Shown one piece after another: positions 8,718-18,484 of a DNA stretch of 64,000 nucleotides (position 1 is the first letter of the stretch; each line of letters begins with the position of its first letter). The stretch lies in NCBI RefSeq assembly GCF_947499295.1, contig NZ_CANMNP010000003.1:310001-374000 (forward strand), written 5' to 3'. A program made the translations under genes and the position numbers. Under the pieces are notes generated by a model that did not search any database, was not told the DNA's origin, and worked only from the letters and a program-made list of their open reading frames with translations. The DNA comes from an uncultured Roseibium sp. (GTDB taxonomy: Bacteria; Pseudomonadota; Alphaproteobacteria; Rhizobiales; Stappiaceae).

Positions 8718-9590
8718 TTATCGGAACAGGTCTCTGAGCCAGGATTCAACTTTTTGCGTTGATGGTTTTCGCACTGAAGATCCTTCCCGGTGAAGCAGAT
8801 AATGGGTCTGCAGCGAGGGAATGGTCGTTTCAAAGGGAATGGCAAGGCGTCCACTTGAGGCCAGCTGTCTTGCAACGCGCCCCAGAAGCAGCGCGACACC
8901 TCCCTTTGCTGCCGCCCACTCGACTGCGGCAAGAGATGTGTCGACTGTGATACCGCGATCCGCAGGCATTGATATTTCCTGCGCTTCAAAGAATCTCGTC
9001 CAGTGATTTTCAAATCCAAGAATGTGGATCAAGGGGTATTCTGCCAGATCTGCCGCTGATTTGAGAGTTCCTGCATGATCCGGGTGACAGACGGGAATGA
9101 CGGTTTCCGGACCAAGGGCCTCCGCATGAGTGCCCGGCCAATTCCCTGTGCCCAAGCGGATTTCGATATCTATGCCGGTTTCAAGAACCGTGTCCGCCCA
9201 AATGGCGGAGAGTAGCCTGATCTCTATCTCAGGATGTCCGTTTTGAAAGGAGGCAAGGGCTGGTGCAATGATGAGAACAGCCTCGGATATTGGCGCTCGA
9301 ATGGTGACTGAACCCGGAGATGATTTTCCAAAGAGACCTGTTGTTGACACGGCGAGATCCGTCAACGCCTTGCGAACAGAGGGCAGATAGGCCTTGCCGC
9401 TGGCTGTCAGGTCCACTTTTCGCGTGCTTCGAAAAAGGAGCTGATGCCCAAGCTGCTGTTCCAGAGCTCTGATGTGAGTGCTGATGGCAGCCTGGGTCAG
9501 GCCAAGTTCTTCTCCGGCGGCCGTGAAGCTGCCGAGGCGGCTCGCAGCTTCAAAACTTCTGAGCCATTGGAGGTTCGGGACAGACAGCAT
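8718..9590 (-). CDS. LysR-family regulator, GcvA-like
   Basis: 290 residues. The HTH spans about residues 3-62 (LRSFEAASRLGSFTAAGEEL, LTQAAISTHIRALE) and the effector-binding domain about 88-285. The start PNLQWLRSFEAAARxxSF-like is characteristic of the GcvA branch. The ATG at 9588-9590 is taken, with GAGTGAG ahead; a GTG three codons upstream is an alternative. It diverges from the dehydrogenase/aldehyde dehydrogenase operon at 9706 and is its probable regulator. Confidence 0.85.
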   Translation of the reverse strand: MLSVPNLQWLRSFEAASRLGSFTAAGEELGLTQAAISTHIRALEQQLGHQLLFRSTRKVDLTASGKAYLPSVRKALTDLAVSTTGLFGKSSPGSVTIRAPISEAVLIIAPALASFQNGHPEIEIRLLSAIWADTVLETGIDIEIRLGTGNWPGTHAEALGPETVIPVCHPDHAGTLKSAADLAEYPLIHILGFENHWTRFFEAQEISMPADRGITVDTSLAAVEWAAAKGGVALLLGRVARQLASSGRLAIPFETTIPSLQTHYLLHREGSSVRKPSTQKVESWLRDLFR

Positions 9591-9616
9591 CGCGCTCACT
9601 CATAAAAAAAACAGCG

Positions 9617-9632
9617 TAATATCTGTAAATTA
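9617..9632. promoter_or_regulatory. Candidate LysR binding site in the divergent promoter
   Basis: TAATATCTGTAAATTA has inverted TAAT/ATTA ends with an 8-bp centre. It lies between the divergent LysR gene and the 9706 operon, where a T-N11-A type LysR box is expected. This is a pattern match only. Confidence 0.35.
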
Positions 9633-9705
9633 TATCATTTCTCTTTTCCAGCCTCGAGCGACAAACTGAAGACGAGTTCAATCAGATGTCGGAGGGGCAC
9701 CTTTC

Positions 9706-10698
9706 ATGCGTGTCGGTTTCATAGGTCTTGGTAACGTCGGCGGAAAACTGGCCGGAAGCATATTGCGCAATGGTTATGAGCTGGACGTTCATGATCTCAA
9801 TCCGCTTCTCGTCGAGAAATTAGTGTCTCTAGGTGCCAACCGTGCCGCCACGCCCAAGGAAATGGCTAAAAGATGCGACGTTGTCATCACCTGCCTGCCG
9901 ACGCCGTCGGCCTGTGCAGTGGTTGTCGAAGGGCAGGATGGCCTTCTGGACGGTATTGGACCTGGCAAGATCTGGGCAGAGATGTCGACCACAGATGCCA
10001 ATGAGACAAGACGCTTGGCCGGGCGCGTCATCGCCGCAGGCGGCGAAGCGATCGAGTGTCCGGTTTCCGGTGGCTGTCACCGTGCCGCAACCGGGAATAT
10101 TTCGATCTTCGCAGGATGTAGCCGCGAGACGTTCGAAAGGGCCTTGCCTTTCCTGACCGTGCTTGGCCGACGGGTTCTTCATACGGGTGACATCGGCTCT
10201 GCTTCCATCTTGAAGGTTGTCACGAATTACCTTGCGACCGCAAACCTTGTCTCATTGGCAGAGGCGCTGGTGACCTGCAAGGCTGCCGGAATGGACCTGA
10301 ACACGGCTTACGAGGCCATCCGGATTTCGTCCGGCAATTCCTTCGTCCACGAGACGGAAAGCCAGGTGATCCTCAATGGCTCTCGAGACATTTCCTTCAC
10401 GATGGATCTGGTTGCCAAGGACATCGGACTTTTCCAGGCCCTGGCTGAAAATCACAATGTACCGTTGGAAGTGTCTCCATTGCTGAACCGTATCTTTGCC
10501 GATGCAATCGACAGATACGGTGCGAGGGAACTTTCGCCCAATATTATCAGAAGGTTGGAAGAAGCGACCGGACTTGACGTCCTAGCTAACGGATTTCCAC
10601 CCGAAATGATTGACGACGAACCGGAAGAGCCAGGTTATGAGGTAAAGCCCAACGGGCATGTCGGCAATTGCGAAAAGCGGGAAGGTGTGGGCGGATGA
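9706..10698 (+). CDS. NAD(P)-dependent 3-hydroxyisobutyrate dehydrogenase-family oxidoreductase
   Basis: 330 residues of the beta-hydroxyacid dehydrogenase family. The Rossmann GFIGLGNVGG (residues 4-13) binds the dinucleotide; ECPVSGGCHRAATGNISIFAGC is the substrate-binding signature; the catalytic lysine lies in LKVVTNYL. It continues about 30 residues past the usual end with an acidic, low-complexity tail. Its stop overlaps the ATG of the next gene (ATGA at 10695-10698), so it works with the aldehyde dehydrogenase, probably oxidising a beta-hydroxy acid and its semialdehyde. The substrate is not evident. Confidence 0.88.
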   Translation: MRVGFIGLGNVGGKLAGSILRNGYELDVHDLNPLLVEKLVSLGANRAATPKEMAKRCDVVITCLPTPSACAVVVEGQDGLLDGIGPGKIWAEMSTTDANETRRLAGRVIAAGGEAIECPVSGGCHRAATGNISIFAGCSRETFERALPFLTVLGRRVLHTGDIGSASILKVVTNYLATANLVSLAEALVTCKAAGMDLNTAYEAIRISSGNSFVHETESQVILNGSRDISFTMDLVAKDIGLFQALAENHNVPLEVSPLLNRIFADAIDRYGARELSPNIIRRLEEATGLDVLANGFPPEMIDDEPEEPGYEVKPNGHVGNCEKREGVGG

Positions 10699-12122
10699 TT
10701 GAAAAGCGCCAATTCTATATCGGTGGAAGTTGGGTTGATCCGCTTGGCCCTGATGAAATGGACGTGGTCAATCCTGCAAACGAAGAAGCGGTAGCCGTAA
10801 TCTCGATGGGTACCACGGCCGATGTCGACAGAGCAGTCTCGGCTGCTAGAAGAGCGTTTCCGGGCTGGGCTGAAACGTCTGTCGACGAACGGGCTATGCT
10901 CATCGAGCGGATCATTGAAGTCTACCAACGGCGAACACCTGAAATGGACACGGCGATCCGGCTGGAAATGGGGGCACCTCAAACCTTCGCTCGCGAACAG
11001 CAGACGCCGGCTGGTATCGGCCATTTGACGGCAACACTGGAAGCATTGAAATCACATCGTTTCGAGAGACCGTCGCCGCGCGGTGGAAGTTTGATCGTGC
11101 ATGAGCCTGTTGGCGTGTGTGGTCTGATCACACCCTGGAACTGGCCGATCAATCAGATCGTTGCAAAGGTTGCTCCAGCGCTTGCGGCGGGATGCACCAT
11201 GGTTCTGAAGCCGAGTGAAATTGCGCCTCTTTCCGCACTGCTTTTTGCCGAGATACTTGATGAAGCAGGCTGTCCTGCCGGCGTCTTCAATCTGGTCATC
11301 GGTGATGGCCCAACCGTCGGTGCGGCAATGTCCGCACATCCGGACATTGATATGATGTCCTTTACCGGTTCGACGCGGGCAGGGGTTTCTGTTGCAAAGA
11401 ACGCAGCTCCCACGGTAAAGCGTGTCGCGCTCGAACTTGGCGGCAAGTCTGCAAATCTGCTTTTTGCCGATGCGGATCTGGAACCTGCCATCCGCTACTC
11501 TCTGGAGAGCTGCTTCCTAAACTCAGGCCAATCCTGTGATGCACCGACCAGGTTGCTGGTGGAGGCAAAGGTTTACGATCAGGCCGTAGACCTCGCGGTA
11601 GAGATTGCCGGTCAAACCAAGGTGGGTGACCCGGCACGGGAAGGAGCGCATATCGGGCCTGTGATAAGCGGTCTGCAGTATGAAAAAATTCAGGGTCATA
11701 TCGAACGTGCCATTGCCGACGGTGCCAGACTTGTTGCCGGAGGTCCTGGCAAACCGGATGGTTTCGACAGGGGCTATTTTGTCAAGCCAACCGTCTTCGC
11801 CGACGTAACCAACTCAATGGCCATTGCACGAACGGAAGTTTTCGGCCCGGTTCTGGTCATGATCCCCTTTCAAACCGAGGAAGAGGGGATCGCCATGGCA
11901 AACGACACGCCATATGGACTTGCCGCCTATCTGCAAACAGGTGATCGGGAACGCGCAAACCGGGTTGCGCGAAAGCTGCGCGCGGGAAGCGTTTACATCA
12001 ACGGCGGCAGTCCGGACTGGGATGTGCCTTTCGGTGGCTACAAGCAATCGGGGAACGGCCGCGAATACGGTGAATTCGGCCTTGAGGATTTTCTGGAGGT
12101 GAAGGCCATCACGACCGCTTAG
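10695..12122 (+). CDS. NAD-dependent aldehyde dehydrogenase
   Basis: 475 residues of the classical ALDH superfamily. Motifs: TPWNWPINQIVAKVAPALAAG (cofactor entry), FTGSTRAGVSVA, the general base Glu in ELGGKSANLLF, and the nucleophilic Cys in NSGQSCDAPTR. The C-terminal PFGGYKQSGNGREYGEFGLE is standard. The start overlaps the stop of the preceding dehydrogenase by 4 nt, showing translational coupling. A longer frame from 10668 would overlap that gene further and is rejected. Substrate unknown. Confidence 0.92.
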   Translation: MIEKRQFYIGGSWVDPLGPDEMDVVNPANEEAVAVISMGTTADVDRAVSAARRAFPGWAETSVDERAMLIERIIEVYQRRTPEMDTAIRLEMGAPQTFAREQQTPAGIGHLTATLEALKSHRFERPSPRGGSLIVHEPVGVCGLITPWNWPINQIVAKVAPALAAGCTMVLKPSEIAPLSALLFAEILDEAGCPAGVFNLVIGDGPTVGAAMSAHPDIDMMSFTGSTRAGVSVAKNAAPTVKRVALELGGKSANLLFADADLEPAIRYSLESCFLNSGQSCDAPTRLLVEAKVYDQAVDLAVEIAGQTKVGDPAREGAHIGPVISGLQYEKIQGHIERAIADGARLVAGGPGKPDGFDRGYFVKPTVFADVTNSMAIARTEVFGPVLVMIPFQTEEEGIAMANDTPYGLAAYLQTGDRERANRVARKLRAGSVYINGGSPDWDVPFGGYKQSGNGREYGEFGLEDFLEVKAITTA

Positions 12123-12580
12123 TTTGCCCCGAGTTTGATGAATACAAGCGTGAGGGCGCCGCATTTTCATTGCGGGAAGCAATGCGCGAGCGTTCTTGAG
12201 GGGATCGAAGATCTCTTCAACAAGGTTTCGCTGCCGATGACAGCAGTTGGGATATCGGGGCAACGCTCAGACAAATTATGCGGCAGTGTCTCAACGCGAA
12301 GATCCAGAAGATAAAGTTCCAGAGCGGTCCATCATCGAAAGAGCTTGCTGCTCATCTCGCAAGCAAAGACGAGCAAGATTAAGCCCCCTTCAGTTACGGA
12401 GAACGGGCATCGCTCCCTTTTGTGCTCCGCCAATTCTTGAATCATACCCGCATATCAAAGCTCAGTTTCGGCTCTCGGCCGGAGGCAAGGTAACGCTGCC
12501 TGCAAGGCCGGATGCAGGCGATGAAGCCAAATTGAGTGGCGACCAAAAGAGAATTATATTTTGCTCAAAAGGAGCATATT
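12123..12580. other. 458-bp gap with no intact gene
   Basis: No convincing coding frame. The first third may carry a worn transposase scrap on the minus strand (see 12150-12263). The last 60 bp are AT-rich and hold the promoter area of the RidA-like gene. Confidence 0.5.
12150..12263 (-). mobile_element. Possible IS5-family transposase C-terminal remnant
   Basis: The minus-strand peptide HRQRNLVEEIFDPLKNAR resembles the RQRN.VE..F..LK..R motif around the third catalytic acidic residue of IS5-type DDE transposases. Only about 35 codons are recognisable; frames on both sides do not continue it and no terminal repeats are seen. It could be chance. Confidence 0.3.
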
Positions 12581-13102
12581 ATGTTATATTCAATTTATAG
12601 GGTTCAAGCCGTTGAACGGGTCTTGGATATTCAGAATGGTGCAACCACCGAACAGCTAGGCAGTGACATGGCAAAAAGCTTTGATCCTCCAGATACTTGG
12701 GATCCATTTGGTGCCTTCTCTCAGGCTGTAATCGCTGGAGATGGAAAAACAATCTACCTGAAGGGGCAAGTTTCGCTCGATCGGGATGGGGAGGTTGTCG
12801 GTGAGGGAGACATGGCTGCTCAAGTCACCCAGGTCTTAAAGAACATATCCGATGTTCTTGGCGCTATGGGTGGACGAATGAGCGACATCGTTTCGCTCCA
12901 GCAGTTTACGACAGATATTCAAGCGTTCATGCACTGTTCCGAAATAAGGTTACGGTTCTTCGACGCACCGTATCCTGTCACAACAACTTTGGAAGTCTCA
13001 TCGCTTTATGATGCCAGATTGCTTGTTGAGATAACCGCCATTGCAGAGATCCCGACAAGTCGCTTTATCATGCCGGAAGCCGCGCTTGAAAAGCACCAAT
13101 AG
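12581..13102 (+). CDS. RidA (YjgF/YER057c)-family protein with N-terminal extension
   Basis: 173 residues. Residues 45-155 follow the RidA fold: FSQAVIAGDGKTIYLKGQVSLD, then a helix with QVTQVLKNISDVLGAMGG, then LVEITAIAEI. RidA members hydrolyse reactive enamine/imine intermediates; the invariant arginine of active RidA (R105 type) is not clear here since the equivalent strand reads DARLLVEITA, so activity is open. The start at 12581 has a perfect AAAAGGAG six bases ahead; an internal ATG at 12668 would give a more typical 144-residue protein. Local AT content is higher than that of its neighbours. Confidence 0.75.
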   Translation: MLYSIYRVQAVERVLDIQNGATTEQLGSDMAKSFDPPDTWDPFGAFSQAVIAGDGKTIYLKGQVSLDRDGEVVGEGDMAAQVTQVLKNISDVLGAMGGRMSDIVSLQQFTTDIQAFMHCSEIRLRFFDAPYPVTTTLEVSSLYDARLLVEITAIAEIPTSRFIMPEAALEKHQ

Positions 13103-13708
13103 ATCGAATGCACAGCGTAAAATCCTTCAGCGGCCAAGGATAACGTCTTCCAACATTCCTGATCCGCAGCGCTGAAGATCATTGCAGAATAGGGAAACCG
13201 CACCGATGGCGGACGGTGGCATATTGTTCTTTTTGAACAAACAGCCTAGCAACGTGCGCAGAATCGGCTGTTACGGGGTCTGATTTCCTATGCGTAATTT
13301 TCGATAGCACAACTTGCCATGTTGTTGTGAAATACTCTGGGTTTTATTTCAGGTTGTGTATTCGGAATGAAAATAGGTGAATTCACGTATGCTCGTTTGC
13401 ATTGAAATACGATTTGGATCAATATCTCTGGTAGTTTTACTTGGCATTTTGCGGAAATTTTGTCGTGAAATGCCAAAATTGAGTGCTCATTTAACATCTC
13501 AGCAAGATTTTTGCCGCTAGGTCATACCTCGAGATTTCCTGGGGGTGGGAAAATATTGCGAAGTTTTGGTAAGTTATTCTGTCGCTTTGCGGGCCGGATA
13601 ACGTTGCCAAAATTTCATTTCATTTCCCTGTCGTTTTTCTAAAAGCAACTCATCAGGTGATCTTTGGAGGAAGTCTTTAAGACTATTACCTGCAAGGGAG
13701 AATGATGT
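13103..13708. other. 606-bp AT-rich gap upstream of the PAS gene
   Basis: No convincing gene. The region is markedly AT-rich and precedes the PAS/chemotaxis pair. A near-palindrome AGTCTTTAAGACT lies at 13672-13684, about 25 bp before the PAS start, and could be an operator or a small leader hairpin. Confidence 0.5.
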
Positions 13709-14233
13709 ATGGCCAAGGATGCAATTGTTACCGGTGTCGAGCAGTTTTTCGGTGACGATGAAATTATTGTCAGTAAAACGGATCTCAAAGGCAAGATCAC
13801 TTATTGCAATGATGTGTTCCTCAGAATTGCGGGATACACCGAGAAGGAATGCCTTGGCGAACCCCACAACATTATTCGCCATCCGGACATGCCGCGCTGC
13901 GTTTTTGATCTCTTGTGGGGACATATCCAGGATCGACGCGAGATTTTTGCTTATGTGGTCAACCGCTGCAAGAACGGCGACCACTACTGGGTTCTCGCCC
14001 ATGTGACGCCGAGCGTCGACAATAACGGTGACGTCGTCGGTTACCACTCGAACAGGCGGGTTCCGGACCGGAGCATTCTGGAGGGAGTTGTCGTTCCACT
14101 TTATGCCGATCTGGTTGCTGAAGAGCGCCGTCACGCCAACAGAAAAGACGGTCTCCAATCCTCCAAGGAAATGGTCTCCGGCATCCTGCAGGAACGAGGC
14201 GTTCCCTATGACGAGTTCATTGCCGGTCTTTGA
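13709..14233 (+). CDS. PAS-domain sensor protein, Aer N-terminal type
   Basis: 174 residues: a single PAS domain of the Aer redox-sensor type (about 15-125). TDLKGKITYCNDVFLRIAGY, NIIRHPDMP and HYWVLAHVTPSVD with GYHSNRR match the FAD-binding PAS of Aer-like receptors. The remaining 50 residues are a charged helical tail. There is no transmembrane segment and no output domain; the next gene, 48 bp downstream, is a soluble chemotaxis transducer, so the pair looks like an Aer receptor split into two proteins. FAD binding is inferred from family likeness. Confidence 0.85.
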   Translation: MAKDAIVTGVEQFFGDDEIIVSKTDLKGKITYCNDVFLRIAGYTEKECLGEPHNIIRHPDMPRCVFDLLWGHIQDRREIFAYVVNRCKNGDHYWVLAHVTPSVDNNGDVVGYHSNRRVPDRSILEGVVVPLYADLVAEERRHANRKDGLQSSKEMVSGILQERGVPYDEFIAGL

Positions 14234-14281
14234 ATTGGCCAATTCTCGAATGTCATTTGTCAAATTTGAAGGTTGGAAAAA

Positions 14282-15430
14282 ATGATTGGCGACAACAGAT
14301 CTGCGATAAAGAAAGCGCTTGAAGTCGTGGAAGCCGTTGCTGACGGTGATTTCGAGCGCCGCATTCTGAACATTTCCGAAAAAGGTGACGCCGGCAGGCT
14401 GCTTCATGCGATCAACCGATTGATCGACAGGTCTGACGCTTATGTGCGCGAAACCAAGGCTTCTCTGGAATATGTTTCCGAAAACAAGTACTTCCGGCGA
14501 ATTTCGACCAAAGGCATGACGGGTGCTTTCGGTGTTGCCAGCGAGTCGATCAATGTCGCCATGGCGGCCATGGAGGAACGCGTCGGTTCTTTTGCCGGGG
14601 TGGTCGAGAACTTCGAAACAAAAATGGCGACGGTGGTTGAGTCGGTCACGACGGCTTCAGGCGAGCTTGAAGACAGCGCCAGGTCAATGGATCAGTCCTC
14701 CACCTCCATGGATCAGCAAGCTACGGCAGTGGCATCGTCTGCCGCCAATGCGTCGTCCAATGTCAGTTCCGTCGCGGCGGCAACTGAGCAGATGACCCAG
14801 TCAGTAAGCGAGATCAACCAGCAGGTCAGCTATTCGGCGCAGATTGCCGGCGAAGCCGTAAACGAAGTGGAAAAGGCCAATCGCGATATCAAGATGCTGG
14901 CTGAATCTTCCGACAAGATCGGCGAAGTTGTTTCGCTCATCACCGACATCGCAAATCAGACCAATCTCTTGGCTCTCAATGCGACGATCGAAGCGGCGCG
15001 CGCCGGTGAAATGGGCAAAGGCTTTGCCGTTGTTGCATCCGAGGTCAAGGAACTGGCAAGCGAAACCGCTAAGGCAACCGACGAGATCGGTGCTCAGATC
15101 AAGTCCATTCAATCGGCAAGTTCACAGGCCGTTGAGTTCATCGGGACCATCGGTACGACCATTTCCAAGGTCAGTGAAATAGCATCTGCAATCTCGGCGG
15201 CCGTTGAAGAGCAAGGCGCTGCAACAGCGGAGATCGCGCGCAACATTGAGCAGGCTTCGGCTGGTACGAATGAGGTGAGTTCCAATATCGGCATGATCAC
15301 CAACATGGCCGGATCGACCAAAACCGAGGCCAACCATGTTTTGCATGCTGCCGCCGGATTGTCGGAGCAGGGCCAGATGCTTCGCCATGAAGTGGACGGT
15401 TTTCTGAGCGAGGTGCGTCAAGTCATCTGA
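14282..15430 (+). CDS. Soluble methyl-accepting chemotaxis protein
   Basis: 382 residues with no transmembrane segment. A HAMP-like N-terminal region (about 1-100: [27 protein letters not shown]) leads to a long coiled-coil signalling domain. The hairpin tip that contacts CheA/CheW is intact ([35 protein letters not shown]). The ATG at 14282 is used; a TTG three codons upstream is possible. It likely takes its signal from the PAS protein upstream, as in receptors where sensor and transducer are one chain. Confidence 0.9.
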   Translation: MIGDNRSAIKKALEVVEAVADGDFERRILNISEKGDAGRLLHAINRLIDRSDAYVRETKASLEYVSENKYFRRISTKGMTGAFGVASESINVAMAAMEERVGSFAGVVENFETKMATVVESVTTASGELEDSARSMDQSSTSMDQQATAVASSAANASSNVSSVAAATEQMTQSVSEINQQVSYSAQIAGEAVNEVEKANRDIKMLAESSDKIGEVVSLITDIANQTNLLALNATIEAARAGEMGKGFAVVASEVKELASETAKATDEIGAQIKSIQSASSQAVEFIGTIGTTISKVSEIASAISAAVEEQGAATAEIARNIEQASAGTNEVSSNIGMITNMAGSTKTEANHVLHAAAGLSEQGQMLRHEVDGFLSEVRQVI

Positions 15431-15627
15431 CACGACCCATTCCTATCAGGGTGTTCAGAGCCGCAGACCGGAAAAGCACCCGGTTTGCGGTTCTTGCATT
15501 TCGGGTGTCTTGTCTGACGGGCTAAGCTGTATCGGCTGATGATTGTTGGGAAACCTTGCTGGCATTGGGCCCATAGTACCCGCTGAACGTTCTGGACAGT
15601 TCCCGCCGGGGTGCCTATTTCTTTGAG

Positions 15628-17199
15628 ATGACAGTGCGCGCGCAACGAACGGCAAACGACTATGGTGTTTTGGTGGAGCCGCTCACCGGTGAGGTGACTG
15701 CCTGGCGGAACAACGTTGTTCTGGCAAGATCCACCAGGGCCCGTGTCATGTATGAAACCCGGCTTCCTCCCGTGGTATATTTCCCAAAGGATGACATCCG
15801 CGCCGATCTGAAACCGGCACCTGATCACAGAACATTCTGCCCGCTGAAAGGCACGGCTTCCTACAGCGATGTTCTAGTCTCGGGCGAGACGATTGAAAAT
15901 GGCGCCTGGCATTACCCGACGGCCCTGCCTGAAGGGCAGGCCGTTGATGGGTTCCATGCGTTCATGCCCGGCGTTGCCTCGCGCATCGAATACAACGGCA
16001 AGCAACTGGACACACCCTTTGGCGGCAATATTTCCGGGCCGATTGTCGATTGGCTGCTGCGCGAAGCCTGGACGGCACGCACGGCAGAAGAGCTGATTTC
16101 AGCGCTGGGCAAGAAGCTTGTTGAGGACGGTGTTGCTGTTTGCCGGATGAGCGTCTTGATCTGGTCCCTTCATCCAATGATTGCAGGCCAGAATTCGATC
16201 TGGCAGCGGGACAAGGATGAGGTTACCAGCCGCTATCCTTCTTATGAGCTTCTGGAAAGCCCGATTTTCAAAAATAGTCCGCTGCAGCATGTTGCCGACG
16301 GGCTGGGCGGCGTGCGACAGAAACTGGATACCAACCCTGACGAATTCAACTTTCCGATCATGGAAGATTTGAAAGAGCAAGGCGTTACCGACTATGTCGC
16401 GATGCCATTGCCGTTTTCCGATGGTCGGATCAACGTGCTAACGCTGGCCTCCGACCACCCGAATGGCTTCACCACAGCCAATCTGGGTCTGATTTTCGAA
16501 TGTTCCGCACTCATCAGCCGCTTGTTTGAGGTTTTTGCCCTCACGTCGAATGCGACGACAATCCTGGAAACCTATCTTGGCAAGAGAACCGGCGCACGTG
16601 TTCTTGGCGGGGAAATCCGTCGCGGCGACGGTGAAGTCATCGACGCATCGATCCTGTTCTGCGACCTGCGTCATTCGACGCGTCTGGAAACCGAACTCGG
16701 GCGCGATGCGTACCTGTCCGAGTTGAACAGGTTCTTCGAAGTGACGACCGAAATCGTCAACGAGCATGAAGGCGAAGTTCTGAAATTCATTGGCGACGCG
16801 GTTCTTGCGATTTTTCCCGCAGGTTCTGACCGCGAAAAAGCCTGCCGACAGGCAGTGGCCAGTGCAGATCGGATCGTTCAACGCTTGGCGGTCCCCGAAG
16901 AAAACGGCAATGGCATTCCTCTGACATGCGCCATCGGCATAGCCTTTGGTGAAGTCACCTACGGGAATGTCGGCTCAAAAGAACGTTTGGATTTTACCGT
17001 GATTGGAAGCGCAGCCAACATTGCCGCCCGGCTTGGCGATCACGGCAAGGTTGTCGGTCATCCAATCGTGGCGTCAAAAGATGTTGCCGACGAGGCCGAT
17101 TGCGGAGCAACGCCACTGGGCGCTGTTGAACTGCACAATGTTTCAGACCCCGTCGAAGCCTTCGCCGTAAGTGTCTGCCCGGCCGAAACTGCTTCGTAG
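15628..17199 (+). CDS. DUF427-class III adenylate/guanylate cyclase fusion
   Basis: 523 residues. Residues 20-120 are a DUF427 domain (NNVVLARSTRARVMYE, YFPKDDI, HRTFCPLKGTASYSDVLV, AWHYPTALPE). Residues 135-310 are a helical/sensor-like linker, and 335-510 a class III nucleotidyl cyclase with both metal-binding aspartates (Asp346 in LFCDLRHS, Asp390 in FIGDAVLAIF) and the transition-state pair in GSAANIAARL (Asn464, Arg468). It is probably an active cyclase making cAMP. DUF427 is normally a stand-alone protein of unknown role, so here it may be a ligand-sensing input. No membrane segment. Convergent with the MFS gene. Confidence 0.88.
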   Translation: MTVRAQRTANDYGVLVEPLTGEVTAWRNNVVLARSTRARVMYETRLPPVVYFPKDDIRADLKPAPDHRTFCPLKGTASYSDVLVSGETIENGAWHYPTALPEGQAVDGFHAFMPGVASRIEYNGKQLDTPFGGNISGPIVDWLLREAWTARTAEELISALGKKLVEDGVAVCRMSVLIWSLHPMIAGQNSIWQRDKDEVTSRYPSYELLESPIFKNSPLQHVADGLGGVRQKLDTNPDEFNFPIMEDLKEQGVTDYVAMPLPFSDGRINVLTLASDHPNGFTTANLGLIFECSALISRLFEVFALTSNATTILETYLGKRTGARVLGGEIRRGDGEVIDASILFCDLRHSTRLETELGRDAYLSELNRFFEVTTEIVNEHEGEVLKFIGDAVLAIFPAGSDREKACRQAVASADRIVQRLAVPEENGNGIPLTCAIGIAFGEVTYGNVGSKERLDFTVIGSAANIAARLGDHGKVVGHPIVASKDVADEADCGATPLGAVELHNVSDPVEAFAVSVCPAETAS

Positions 17200-17206
17200 C
17201 AATGGT

Positions 17207-18484
17207 TTAGTCCATCGTTGGCGTGTCGCGTTGCAGTTTGCGATCAACGCCTCTCCAATAGACGAGCCAGAGCAGTGGCAGAAATGCAGAAAGGGCGGCA
17301 AACAGCATTGGCAGGGTGCCCTGATTTACATCAATCAGATATCCAAAAAGGGGCGGGCCGATAAGTGTTCCAGACAAAGTGGCGATCAATAGCAACGCCT
17401 TGGCCTTGCTTGAAAACTTTTCCGACAAATCAGCCATGAATGAGGCGGACAACAGGTTCAAAAACAATTCAAACGCAACAAAGCCGAATACAATGAAAAT
17501 GAAACTCTGCTGAGTTGCGATCAGAATCCCTGAAGATGCCAGCGCTGCCGAAAAAAGTGTTTGAAACCAACTACCGTGCCGCGTGCCACGCATGGCGACC
17601 CAAAGGATCACGAGTGCAATCGTGACTTTGGAGAAGCCTATTGCTAACGATGTGTTGTCAAGGCTGAGATCGTTGCTCGCTGTGAAATGGGCGGTGTTGG
17701 ATAAGAAGCCGATTTGCCCGCAAAAGAACAGAAACAGCAAAGCCAGGCCAAAGCCATCTCTTCCAGTCAGGTGTCCCTTCACCGACTGCGCCTTGTTTGC
17801 ACTATGCGTTGGAACCTTCCGCCAAAGTACCAGACCACTTAGAAACACTGCCAACAGGCCCAACCCGAACAGTGTAACGAGATGTCTGTAAGTCTGGTCG
17901 GTCTCAAACAGGGGGAAGCAAATTGCAATCAGGCCGGAAATGAAAAGCGCGAAAGAAAGCCGCCACGCGAAGGCCTGGAGTTTCATATTGGATTGCGCAG
18001 CTGTCATGATGCCGAATTGCATTAGGAAGCCACATGCCAACCCGATCACGAACCAGCAAAGAGCGAACAAGAGCGGAGCGTTCACCCATAGGGACAGGAA
18101 TAGCGCTGAAGCATATACACAAAAGACTAAAGCCGGTGCAGGCCGCGCGAGTGTTTCATAGCGTATTCTTGCGGCCAGGAACGCGGCTACGATCTGGCCC
18201 GCCATGATACAGCTCACAACGCTGCCCGCTTCGGCATTTGAAATAGACCGCGTGGCGAGCAGGGTTGCGATGAGCAAAGGGGCAATATGGAGAGGGATGG
18301 ATCCAGCCGCAGAAAAAAGGGCTGCCCCGACTGTGCGCCTGGTTTCGCTGGATGTCAGTATTGCCGACATCTGTCGAAGCGAGCTTTGCAGGTAAATGCG
18401 TGGCTTGAAGCGTGACCGTTCGGCCCAAATTCGCGTTTCATTCCTCAGTGCCTGCCTTCTTGCGACGGCGTGTAGCAGCGCCAT
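17207..18484 (-). CDS. MFS transporter, last gene of the repeat-peptide operon
   Basis: About 425 residues, hydrophobic, with roughly 12 predicted membrane segments in the 6+6 arrangement of the major facilitator superfamily. The start is uncertain: ATG at 18484 (behind GGGGGTT, overlapping the upstream gene by 47 nt), GTG at 18508, or ATG at 18370, which gives a compact MSAILTSSETRRT start just before the first helix but lacks a ribosome site. It follows the DUF6065-like gene and the repeat peptide in the same direction, so it is a candidate exporter of the peptide product. The sequence itself does not tell import from export. Confidence 0.78.
   Translation of the reverse strand: MALLHAVARRQALRNETRIWAERSRFKPRIYLQSSLRQMSAILTSSETRRTVGAALFSAAGSIPLHIAPLLIATLLATRSISNAEAGSVVSCIMAGQIVAAFLAARIRYETLARPAPALVFCVYASALFLSLWVNAPLLFALCWFVIGLACGFLMQFGIMTAAQSNMKLQAFAWRLSFALFISGLIAICFPLFETDQTYRHLVTLFGLGLLAVFLSGLVLWRKVPTHSANKAQSVKGHLTGRDGFGLALLFLFFCGQIGFLSNTAHFTASNDLSLDNTSLAIGFSKVTIALVILWVAMRGTRHGSWFQTLFSAALASSGILIATQQSFIFIVFGFVAFELFLNLLSASFMADLSEKFSSKAKALLLIATLSGTLIGPPLFGYLIDVNQGTLPMLFAALSAFLPLLWLVYWRGVDRKLQRDTPTMD

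Noticed and set aside
13288-13497. 69-residue open frame on the minus strand in an AT-rich gap
   Set aside because: No ribosome-binding site and no motif; composition is that of non-coding DNA.
13574-14407. 277-residue open frame on the minus strand
   Set aside because: Antisense to the PAS gene and the start of the chemotaxis gene; no family likeness.
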